Positions 52,114 to 59,635 of a stretch of 64,000 nt of DNA are shown here, piece after piece (positions within the stretch are counted from its first letter, which is position 1; every line of letters begins with the position of its first letter). The position numbers were made by a program, and so were the translations under genes. The notes beneath the pieces are model-generated. The model worked only from the letters and a program-made list of their open reading frames with translations. It was not told where the DNA came from and did not search any database. The stretch is from Pseudooceanicola sp. (lineage in GTDB: Bacteria; Pseudomonadota; Alphaproteobacteria; Rhodobacterales; Rhodobacteraceae). The stretch is taken from contig NZ_JARGNH010000018.1 in the NCBI RefSeq assembly GCF_029213205.1, positions 1 to 64,000 of the forward strand. Reading direction: 5' to 3'.

Positions 52114-53433
52114 ATGCTCGATATTCTCTCCGACCGCACTTATCGGCACCTGTTTCTGGCACAGGTCGTAGCCCTTCTGGGTACCGGACTCGCCACAGTC
52201 GCACTCGGCCTGCTCGCCTTTGATCTTTCGGGCGACGGGGCGGCGCTGGTCCTCGGCACAGTCTTCACCATCAAGATGGTTGCTTATGTGGGCATCGCGC
52301 CCATTGCAGGGGCTTTCGCAGACCGCGTGCCGCGCCGCGCGCTTCTGGTGACGCTCGATCTGGTGCGTGCCGGTGTCGCGCTCGCACTGCCCTTCGTGAC
52401 CGAGGTCTGGCAGGTCTACGTCCTGATCTTCCTTCTTCAATCGGCTTCCGCCGCCTTCACGCCGACCTTTCAGGCGACGATCCCGGACGTTCTGCCCGAA
52501 GAGGCGCGCTATACCCGCGCGCTGTCGCTGTCGCGGCTGGCCTACGATCTGGAAAACATCGTCAGCCCGACGCTGGCGGCCCTTCTGCTCGCGGTGATGT
52601 CCTACAATTCGCTTTTCCTCGGCACGGTCCTCGGTTTCGCCGCATCGGCCCTTCTGGTTGTTTCGGTCGTGCTGCCCAGTCCCCGCCCATCCGAGCCGCG
52701 CGGTGTCTATGACCGCACTACGCGCGGCATCCGCATCTATCTGGCCACGCCCCGCTTGCGCGGGCTCTTGGCATTGAACCTCGCGGCGGCGGCGGCAGGT
52801 GCGATGGTGCTGGTCAATACCGTCGTTCTTGTGCGCGGCTCGCTCGGCCTTTCGGAAAGTGCTCTGGCCTGGACGATGTTCGCCTTCGGCGCAGGGTCGA
52901 TGATCGCCGCGCTGGTCCTGCCGCGTGTTCTCGATGTGTTGCCGGACCGGCCCGTGATGTTCGGCGGAGCCACGCTGATGGTGGCTCCTCTGGTCGGTCT
53001 GGCGTTGACGGTCCTTGGAGCGGGCCTTGGCTGGTCCATCCTTCTGACAGCCTGGTTGCTGGTGGGGCTCGGATATTCCGCTGTCCTCACCCCTTCCGGC
53101 CGACTGCTGCGCCGTTCCGCCCACGCCGGGGACCGCCCGGCACTCTTCGCGGCGCAATTCGCGCTGTCCCACGCCTGCTGGCTTGTGACCTATCCGCTGT
53201 CGGGATGGCTGCTGACAGTCTATGGTGTCGTTCCCGCACTGATCGGACTGGCCCTCATCGCCGCCTTCGGAATGCTCGCAGCGCTGAAACTCTGGCCGTC
53301 CGGCGATCCCGTTGAGCTTGAGCACACCCACGATAATTTGCCACTCGACCATCCCCACCTAAGGGGACATCGCAGGCACAGCCATGCCTTGATCATTGAC
53401 GAGAGCCATCCTCGCTGGGCCACGCATTTATAA
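52114..53433 (+). CDS. MFS efflux transporter with His-rich C-terminus (NreB-like, nickel/cobalt)
   Basis: The 439-residue protein has 12 membrane helices and MFS loops (GAFADRVPRRALLV). Its C-terminus contains many His (LEHTHDNLPLDHPHLRGHRRHSH), a feature of nickel exporters such as NreB. It is translated just after the CsoR/RcnR-type repressor. Cobalt or zinc are possible alternatives to nickel. Confidence 0.82.
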   Translation: MLDILSDRTYRHLFLAQVVALLGTGLATVALGLLAFDLSGDGAALVLGTVFTIKMVAYVGIAPIAGAFADRVPRRALLVTLDLVRAGVALALPFVTEVWQVYVLIFLLQSASAAFTPTFQATIPDVLPEEARYTRALSLSRLAYDLENIVSPTLAALLLAVMSYNSLFLGTVLGFAASALLVVSVVLPSPRPSEPRGVYDRTTRGIRIYLATPRLRGLLALNLAAAAAGAMVLVNTVVLVRGSLGLSESALAWTMFAFGAGSMIAALVLPRVLDVLPDRPVMFGGATLMVAPLVGLALTVLGAGLGWSILLTAWLLVGLGYSAVLTPSGRLLRRSAHAGDRPALFAAQFALSHACWLVTYPLSGWLLTVYGVVPALIGLALIAAFGMLAALKLWPSGDPVELEHTHDNLPLDHPHLRGHRRHSHALIIDESHPRWATHL

Positions 53434-53579
53434 GCCGCAGCAAGAGACGAAGACTGGACACGGGCGGTTCGTTTTCATCCATGCGGACATTCGTGCTTCG
53501 AGCAAAATTCATCAAAGTGGGCTCGATGCGCGAATTGTCTGCAAGTTTGGCGGACAGAAGCGTTGACTCTAACATAAAC

Positions 53580-53595
53580 TGTCGGCCCCCCGACA
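53580..53595. terminator. Short hairpin between convergent genes
   Basis: TGTCGG-CCCC-CCGACA forms a six-base-pair stem between the end of the MFS gene and the end of the DUF1612-like gene. It could serve either direction. The rest of this 173-base gap shows nothing else. Confidence 0.4.
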
Positions 53596-53606
53596 AAGAG
53601 CACGGC

Positions 53607-54674
53607 TTAAGTTGCGACCCTCCACATCCGATACCGCCCCTGCCCCGTCATCTCGTGGATCAGACCACGCGCTTCCATCCAAGCAAGGTTGCGCTGGATG
53701 GCAGCCCGGCTGGCGCCGATCAGGGCCTCGGCCATCGGAGCGGACACGAGCGGCCATTCGGTAAGTACCGCGCACAAGGCCGGGGGCGTGCGGCCGGAAA
53801 GCGGGCTCATCTCGGCTTCCGCCCTCGCCGACCATGCCTCGATATCATCGAGGTGACGCATTGCGGTCAGGCATGCGGTCTCCATCCCGTCAAGCCAACG
53901 AGACAGACGGTCAGCGGGTGGGCCACCGGAGCGCAATCCTCCTGCCCCGCCCATGGCCAAAGGCGCGAAGAGCGCCCCCTTGCCCTCACTGGCCACGATC
54001 CGTGCGGCTGTGACCGCCGCTTCCATCCGGTCGCCGTGCTGCCCGAGGCCCGCGAGACTCCAGAGATGGAAGCCCATGCAAGCGCGCGTGACTGGGTGAA
54101 GATCGGCGGCTTGCGCCATAAGATCGAGCCAACCGCCCGCGCGTTCCGCGAACGGTTCGGCTTCAACGCCGAGGTTCTCGGGGTCGCGGCGGTCGAGGAA
54201 GGCGGACAGGTCCACTTCCGGTCCAAGGCCGCCTGTAAGACGCCGCACTGCCCATCCGACACGCGCGAGCGCCGCGGTGTCGTCCTGCACGCCGGACAAG
54301 CGCATGGATTTCCAGAGCGCCAGCCGATCCGGGCCAATTCGGTCGCCTACAAACCAGCTGAGGTCTGCCGCCTCCATCAGCGCGAGCCTGTGCCGCCAAC
54401 CTTTCGGGCCACGGCGCAGCCGGTCGTCCAGCGCGCCGATCCGGCCAGCCACACGGGCGAGACGCGCGGCATTGCCCGCCTCTGCCTTCCGCCAATCGTC
54501 GAGGACTGCGGTTTCACGAAGCTCTGCCCTAGGTCCGGGCGGCAGATAATCTGGCTCCTCGTCCATCGGACCGGGCAGGAACCACAGGTCGTCCTCAGAC
54601 GTCTCTTCAAGCCCCTCCGCATTCACAAGAGGATCGTAAAAAATATCATACTGCATAGATACTTGAGTCTTCAT
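53607..54674 (-). CDS. DUF1612/helix-turn-helix plasmid protein
   Basis: This protein of about 355 residues resembles the RHE_PE00001/DUF1612-type proteins of alphaproteobacterial plasmids. It has an N-terminal acidic part, a central helical domain (LARVGWAVRRLTGGLGPEVDL) and a C-terminal winged helix (ALIGASRAAIQRNLAWMEARGLIHEMTG). DNA binding is likely. An upstream start at 54692 would fall inside a palindromic operator, so I prefer 54674; neither has a clear ribosome-binding site. Its function in plasmid biology is unknown. Confidence 0.7.
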   Translation of the reverse strand: MKTQVSMQYDIFYDPLVNAEGLEETSEDDLWFLPGPMDEEPDYLPPGPRAELRETAVLDDWRKAEAGNAARLARVAGRIGALDDRLRRGPKGWRHRLALMEAADLSWFVGDRIGPDRLALWKSMRLSGVQDDTAALARVGWAVRRLTGGLGPEVDLSAFLDRRDPENLGVEAEPFAERAGGWLDLMAQAADLHPVTRACMGFHLWSLAGLGQHGDRMEAAVTAARIVASEGKGALFAPLAMGGAGGLRSGGPPADRLSRWLDGMETACLTAMRHLDDIEAWSARAEAEMSPLSGRTPPALCAVLTEWPLVSAPMAEALIGASRAAIQRNLAWMEARGLIHEMTGQGRYRMWRVAT

Positions 54675-54676
54675 GT

Positions 54677-54700
54677 ATGCAAAATACCGCACTTTTGCAT
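54677..54700. promoter_or_regulatory. Palindromic operator-like site before the DUF1612-like gene
   Basis: ATGCAAAA (54677-54684) and TTTTGCAT (54693-54700) are perfect inverted halves separated by eight bases. The site adjoins the start of the HTH protein gene and may be its autoregulatory operator. Beyond it, to 54900, no gene is seen; the res site of the resolvase may lie there. Confidence 0.5.
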
Positions 54701-54900
54701 TTTACCAAAGTGTTTTGTCAGAGTGCGCCTGCACACCTTATATAGCACGGGCGCGCGATGGTCTGCGAGAGCTCGCTGATCGCGCTCAGCGTATGGAAAC
54801 CAAGGGTTCTCTGCTGAGCAGCGCCACAGTGCACGCCCTTGCATTCGTTTTCAAACGGTCGTTTATTGGCGCTATATGAAACTGCAAAAGGCCTGTTTTG

Positions 54901-55785
54901 ATGCCATTGATAGGCTACGCGCGCGTTTCAACCGAGGATCAAACCCCCCTGCCCCAGTCGCAGGCCCTGAAATCTGCGGGTTGCGCCGAGATCCATGAAG
55001 AACAGGCCTCGGGCGGAAATCGTGCGCGGCCGGTCCTTGCGCGCGTGTTGGAGCGCGTGGCCAAGGGCGACACGCTGGTTGTCGTGCGCATTGATCGTCT
55101 GGCGCGATCGCTGTCGCATCTCTTGGAGGTGATCGAGCAGCTTGAGGCGAAGGGCGTGTTCTTTCGCTCCATTCAAGACCCGATCGACACTGCCTCGCCG
55201 CAGGGCAAGTTCACGCTGCAGGTTCTGGGGGCCGCGGCCGAGTTTGAACGTGCCTTGATCCGGGAACGCACGAAGGCCGGCTTGGCGAGCGCAAAGACCA
55301 AAGGACGCGTGGGCGGCAATCCGGGCCTGCGCGCGCGAGACCCTGCCGCACAGCGCAAGGTGCGGCTGGCGCGGCAGGACGGATATATGGAACGACTAAA
55401 CGAGACCGCGCAAGACTGGGTACCGCATGTACGCCGGCTGCGCCCTGATATGGCTTGGGAGGATGTGCTGCGCATCATCAACGGCCCCTTGCCCGAGGCG
55501 CGGCGTTGGACGCAAAGCCGCCTGTTGCGCGCCGTGAACGCCTATGTCCGCGACGGTTTTCTGCCGACGACGGTCGTCGGTCGGGCAAATCGCCGCGACA
55601 CGGACGATCGCCTGCCCGCCATTGTCGCAGGCATCAAGGGCGCCAAACCCGACATGACCCTACAGGCCATCTGTGATCGGCTGGAGACTATGCGTGAGCG
55701 GACACCGCGCGGAAGGTCCAAGTGGCAGCCGTCATCGGTGAAAATGCTTCTGGAGCGCGCTGAGAAACTTGGGTTGCTTGACTGA
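54901..55785 (+). CDS. Serine recombinase (resolvase/invertase family)
   Basis: The 294-residue protein starts with the catalytic-Ser segment IGYARVSTEDQ (Ser near residue 10). It then has VVVRIDRLARSLSHLLEVIEQLEAKGV and FERALIRERTKAGL, all typical of the resolvase N-terminal domain. A longer than usual C-terminal region follows. It probably resolves plasmid multimers or moves DNA. The ATG at 54901 is preferred to the TTG just before it. It lies directly upstream of repABC. Confidence 0.88.
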   Translation: MPLIGYARVSTEDQTPLPQSQALKSAGCAEIHEEQASGGNRARPVLARVLERVAKGDTLVVVRIDRLARSLSHLLEVIEQLEAKGVFFRSIQDPIDTASPQGKFTLQVLGAAAEFERALIRERTKAGLASAKTKGRVGGNPGLRARDPAAQRKVRLARQDGYMERLNETAQDWVPHVRRLRPDMAWEDVLRIINGPLPEARRWTQSRLLRAVNAYVRDGFLPTTVVGRANRRDTDDRLPAIVAGIKGAKPDMTLQAICDRLETMRERTPRGRSKWQPSSVKMLLERAEKLGLLD

Positions 55786-55928
55786 ATTGAGTAGTGCCTG
55801 CGCTTGTGCCTGTGTGATTGAACCACACCATATCTAGAAAGAGCTTGCACGAATCTGATAGCTCGGGCAATAGTCTCGATAAATAACGCGCGGTCACATA
55901 AAAAACGCGCCCACGAATCGAGGCAGAG

Positions 55929-57122
55929 ATGAGCGAAGCTGAGCAGGACCTGGACATTGCCATCGGGCATTACGCAGAGCTTCTCGCGTCAAACCTTCAT
56001 GCGCAACGTGCGGCCCACTTCCCTCCCGACGCCAAGAAAGTCATGCGCAGCCTGACTAGCGGCGAGGCGGCAGAGTTGCTTGGCGTCGATCATACCTACC
56101 TTCGCAAGCTTCATCGAGAAGGAAAGATCGCTGACGTCGAAACCACCGCGGGCAGCCACCGTCGGTATACACTCGATGATATCTGGGAGATCCGCCACGC
56201 CCTAGAGGCAAACGCGAAGAAGCCTGGGACCTACGTGCCGGGGCGGCGTGCCGGTGACGAGCTTCAGATTGTCTCCGTTGTGAACTTCAAAGGCGGCAGC
56301 GGGAAAACGACAACATCAGCTCACCTTGCGCAGCGCTTGGCTCTCAAGGGATATCGTGTCCTTGCGATCGATCTGGACCCCCAAGCATCCTTTTCCGCGC
56401 TGCATGGCATCCAGCCTGAGCTGGACCTGATGGAGGGTGGAACGCTGTATGACGCAGTTCGCTATGATGAACCGGTCCCGATCTCTGAAGTAATCCGTAA
56501 AACCTACATCCGAGGCCTCGACCTTATCCCCGGGAACCTAGAGCTCATGGAATTCGAACATGAGACGCCGGCTGCCATCCAGCGAGGCGGCGCCCGCGCG
56601 TTCTTTGCCCGTGTGCGTGATGCGCTCGATAGTGTTGAAGCAGACTATGACGTCGTCGTCATCGACTGTCCGCCGCAGCTTGGCTTCCTGACCATGTCTG
56701 CCTTGTCGGCGTCATCCGGGGTGCTTGTCACCGTTCACCCACAGATGCTTGATCTCATGTCTATGTCGCAGTTTTTGCGCATGACCGCTGATCTGCTTGG
56801 CGTCATCCGGGACGCCGGCGCAAACCTTCGCTTTGACTGGCTGCGTTTCCTGCCAACCCGCTACAAGGTGGGCGACGCACCGCAAACTGAGGTCATTGCC
56901 TTCATCCGGGGCCTTTTCGGCAGGTCCGTTCTGACCAATCACATGGTCGAATCGACTGCGATTTCGGATGCGGGGCTCACAAAGCAGACGCTCTATGAGG
57001 CCGACAAGAAGGAATTCACGCGCCAGACTTTCGATCGCGCGATCGATTCCATGAACGGCGTCAACGACGAGATCGCTGCGATCATTCAGAACACGTGGGG
57101 ACGCAATGGCAAGAAAGCCTAA
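55929..57122 (+). CDS. repA: RepA partition ATPase (ParA type) of a repABC operon
   Basis: The 397-residue protein has an N-terminal helix-turn-helix (TSGEAAELLGVDHTYLRKL) and the deviant Walker A FKGGSGKTTTSAHL (about residues 118-130), with the ATPase strands ALDLDPQ-like IDLDPQASFS and VVIDCPPQLG. RepA moves the plasmid with RepB and represses the operon. The 143 bases upstream hold no gene and should contain the promoter. Its end overlaps repB by 17 bases. Confidence 0.92.
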   Translation: MSEAEQDLDIAIGHYAELLASNLHAQRAAHFPPDAKKVMRSLTSGEAAELLGVDHTYLRKLHREGKIADVETTAGSHRRYTLDDIWEIRHALEANAKKPGTYVPGRRAGDELQIVSVVNFKGGSGKTTTSAHLAQRLALKGYRVLAIDLDPQASFSALHGIQPELDLMEGGTLYDAVRYDEPVPISEVIRKTYIRGLDLIPGNLELMEFEHETPAAIQRGGARAFFARVRDALDSVEADYDVVVIDCPPQLGFLTMSALSASSGVLVTVHPQMLDLMSMSQFLRMTADLLGVIRDAGANLRFDWLRFLPTRYKVGDAPQTEVIAFIRGLFGRSVLTNHMVESTAISDAGLTKQTLYEADKKEFTRQTFDRAIDSMNGVNDEIAAIIQNTWGRNGKKA

Positions 57123-58038
57123 ACTTGGTCTGCCCTTGCAGACCCTGCGCAACGCGCCCGACGCTCTTGAGGGGCGCAGGCTCCGAGGTGGTGTTTTCGA
57201 AATCGACCCCGGTCATATCGAGACTGCAGGTCGGTTAGATGACCGACTTCAGATCGAGATCGAGGGTCTGAGGGCATCGATTTTCAAGAACGGCCAACGT
57301 GTTCCGATTCTAGTGCGCCCACTTGAGAGTGATCGCTACAGCCTGATCTATGGCCGCCGTCGCCTTGAGGCTTGCAGAGAACTTGGGATCAAGGTCCGCG
57401 CAATTGTCACGGAAATGGAGGGTGATCAGGCGCTTCGCGATCAGTTGCTGGAAAACCAGGAGCGGCGAGATCTGAGCTTTATCGAACGCGCGCTCGTAGC
57501 CGCTGCCTTGCTTGATGGAGACCACTTGGGCGAGTCAGAGCGCACCAACAAGGGCGTTGCCGAGGTTCTCAATCTGACCGAGGCTGGGGTTTCGCAGTTG
57601 TTAAGCGTTGTCCGCACCGTAGGAGAAGATCTTGTCCTGGCCATCGGTGCGGCACCTGGGATCGGCCGACCCCGATGGGAGGAACTCAAGAAGTGTATTG
57701 GGGCTGCAGATGTGGACCACGAGCGACTCGCAGCCTTGGCCAATGAAACCAAGTCAATCCATTCGGGTGGAATAGATGAGAAGTCCGACCGGGCATTTTT
57801 GGCAGTCCTTTCTGCGGCAGGGAAGACCGAGCACTCCACTTCCTCGATTCGCTCGCGCAGCCAGCCTGAAATGATCATTCCGGGGGTCGGTGCTGCAACC
57901 GTCACGACCGGACGCCGTGGCAAGCAACTCAAGCTCGAGTTGAAGTCCGAGGATACTGAATTTGTCAGCTGGCTTGAGGGCAACGCCCCGCAGCTGCTTA
58001 CCGAGCTTCATGAGCGCTGGAAGCGCTCAGAAGACTGA
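57106..58038 (+). CDS. repB: RepB centromere-binding partition protein
   Basis: The 310-residue protein has a ParB-like N-terminal domain (LRASIFKNGQRVPILVRP, YGRRRLEACRELG, then QLLENQERRDLSFIERA) and a KorB/ParB helix-turn-helix (VAEVLNLTEAGVSQLLSV). RepB binds parS sites and loads RepA. It starts within the end of repA, which ensures linked synthesis. Confidence 0.92.
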   Translation: MARKPKLGLPLQTLRNAPDALEGRRLRGGVFEIDPGHIETAGRLDDRLQIEIEGLRASIFKNGQRVPILVRPLESDRYSLIYGRRRLEACRELGIKVRAIVTEMEGDQALRDQLLENQERRDLSFIERALVAAALLDGDHLGESERTNKGVAEVLNLTEAGVSQLLSVVRTVGEDLVLAIGAAPGIGRPRWEELKKCIGAADVDHERLAALANETKSIHSGGIDEKSDRAFLAVLSAAGKTEHSTSSIRSRSQPEMIIPGVGAATVTTGRRGKQLKLELKSEDTEFVSWLEGNAPQLLTELHERWKRSED

Positions 58039-58082
58039 GGAAGAGCAACCAACAAAAAGGAGGCACGATACAGGCAAGAATG

Positions 58083-58167
58083 AAAAAGGCCCCGAGAAGC
58101 TAGCTTCACGAGACCTTAATTAGGTTTCGAACGGGACCAGCCCGCTACAAAACTTCAGTTTTCGCAC
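58083..58167 (-). ncRNA. Counter-transcribed RNA (incA) of repABC
   Basis: An antisense transcript of about 85 bases is predicted between repB and repC. It would start near 58167 and end at a strong intrinsic terminator (58083-58116): the stem contains GAAG-CTAG-CTTC and is followed by a run of U (CCTTTTTC on the minus strand). repABC plasmids carry a small antisense RNA exactly here, which limits RepC synthesis and causes incompatibility. Confidence 0.78.
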
Positions 58168-58172
58168 CTCTG

Positions 58173-58201
58173 AATGTAGCGATCTGGCCCCTCTCCCGCA
58201 A
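58173..58201 (-). promoter_or_regulatory. Promoter of the counter-transcribed RNA
   Basis: On the minus strand TTGCGG (58201-58196), a 17-base spacer and TACATT (58178-58173) form a good sigma70-type promoter pointing away from repC. Confidence 0.7.
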
Positions 58202-58251
58202 GCGCAAAGCGATTCGCGGGCCACTCAAATTTTGCCTTCGTGAATATTTTC

Positions 58252-59466
58252 ATGGAGTACACACCAATTTCGCCGTTTATGCGGCCGATATCGCACGCCC
58301 ATCTGCGCGTGATCGAGCGGCCCGAGGCATCTGTTCCAGGCAAGCCCGTCAACAAGTGGGAGCTCCTCCGCGAGTTGTCCAAGGCGCAGGCAGCCTTTGG
58401 GGTTTCCGAGCGCGATCTGACCGTTCTTCAGGGACTTCTCAGCTTCTTTCCGGACGATGCGCTTGGCGGGAACACCGAAATGGTCGTCTTCCCATCCAAC
58501 AAGGCGATCTGCGAGCGGCTGAACGGCATGCCTTGCTCGACGATGCGCCGTCACCTCGCCCGGTTGGTCGACGCAGGCTTGCTCATGCGGCGCGATAGCC
58601 CCAACGGGAAGCGGTATGTGCGCAAGCGTGGCGAAGATCGCGTGGCTTTCGGCTTTGATCTCTCCCCGCTCTATTGCCGGGCAGAGGAGATTGCACGGGC
58701 CGCAGAGGCTGTGCGTGAGGCTGAGGACCGTGTGCGGCGACTGAGGGAGGTGGTGAGCCTCATGCGTCGCGACCTAGCCGCTCTGGCGGAGTTCGGCGAG
58801 GAGATCCAGCCCGGGCTTGGCCTATGGGACCAGCTCAGCGATACGGCCGCCCTCACAGCCCGCGCTCTTCGCCGCAAGCTTTCGCTTGAGGATCTGTCGG
58901 CATTCCGGACTGAACTGGAGACCCTCCTTGACCAGGCACGTAATGTCATTGACGGCCCTGAAACAGAAGAAATGAACACCAATGATGCCCATTTTGAGCG
59001 TCACCATCATAATTCAAATAAAGAATCTATAGATCTTGAACCTGCCTTAGAAAAAGGCGAGGCGACGGCGGGCAGCGCGCTTGATGTTGATACGGGTGAG
59101 CCTGTGGCTGACGTTGAAGAGCCTGACACTAGGCGGGTGCCGAAAATCCCACTTCACCTGGTGATTGCCAGCTGTCCCTCGCTCAAGACTTTCTATCAGG
59201 GCGACGTTCGACATTGGCACCAGCTTTTCGACGCGGCTTGTCATATACGGCCGGCCATGGGGATCAGTGTTTCCGCTTGGGAAGAAGCGCAGCGCTGTAT
59301 GGGACCAGAGCAAGCCTCGATCGTCGTCGTGGCCATGCTGGAACGTTTTTCCGACATCAGATCACCGGGTGGATACTTGCGGGCGCTGACGTCCAAGGCT
59401 GCGGCTGGCGAGTTTTCCTGCGGGCCGATGGTCATGGCGCTGACCGGACGGCGAAGTGCGGCTTAA
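58252..59466 (+). CDS. repC: RepC replication initiator
   Basis: The roughly 404-residue protein matches RepC of repABC plasmids: PVNKWELLRELSKAQAAFGVSERDLTVLQGLLSFFP near the N-terminus, a winged helix (NKAICERLNGMPCSTMRRHLARLVDAGLL) and a C-terminal domain (IVVAMLERFSDIRSPGGYLRALTSKAAAGEF). The replication origin of such plasmids lies within repC itself. The ATG at 58252 is used here; GTG at 58240 is also possible. Its expression is expected to be limited by the antisense RNA upstream. Confidence 0.92.
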   Translation: MEYTPISPFMRPISHAHLRVIERPEASVPGKPVNKWELLRELSKAQAAFGVSERDLTVLQGLLSFFPDDALGGNTEMVVFPSNKAICERLNGMPCSTMRRHLARLVDAGLLMRRDSPNGKRYVRKRGEDRVAFGFDLSPLYCRAEEIARAAEAVREAEDRVRRLREVVSLMRRDLAALAEFGEEIQPGLGLWDQLSDTAALTARALRRKLSLEDLSAFRTELETLLDQARNVIDGPETEEMNTNDAHFERHHHNSNKESIDLEPALEKGEATAGSALDVDTGEPVADVEEPDTRRVPKIPLHLVIASCPSLKTFYQGDVRHWHQLFDAACHIRPAMGISVSAWEEAQRCMGPEQASIVVVAMLERFSDIRSPGGYLRALTSKAAAGEFSCGPMVMALTGRRSAA

Positions 59467-59477
59467 CAGCTGTTAAG
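59462..59477. promoter_or_regulatory. Perfect 16-bp palindrome, candidate parS (copy 1)
   Basis: CTTAACAGCTGTTAAG overlaps the repC stop codon. An identical palindrome lies 47 bp away centre to centre. The pattern fits centromere sites of repABC plasmids (palindromes with a GC core). Confidence 0.68.
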
Positions 59478-59507
59478 TTTCGACGTCGTCGGTGCTCAGT
59501 TGGCCTG

Positions 59508-59525
59508 ACTTAACAGCTGTTAAGT
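59508..59525. promoter_or_regulatory. Perfect 18-bp palindrome, candidate parS (copy 2)
   Basis: ACTTAACAGCTGTTAAGT repeats the palindrome at the repC end and extends it by one pair. It lies 110 bases before the ParB-like gene and might also act as that gene's operator. Confidence 0.68.
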
Positions 59526-59635
59526 CGCCTCTTGGCAACCATCCGATTATCGAGAGGGAAAGGAGTGTTGGTTTGAGGGTGACGGGAAGTGAGATCGGGA
59601 GAGTGGCTTCCGGCGCCCGTCGTGGAGAAGATCTG

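Noticed and set aside
55786-55928. A parS site upstream of repA
   Set aside because: No perfect palindrome with a GC core was found there; the only strong palindromes are downstream of repC.
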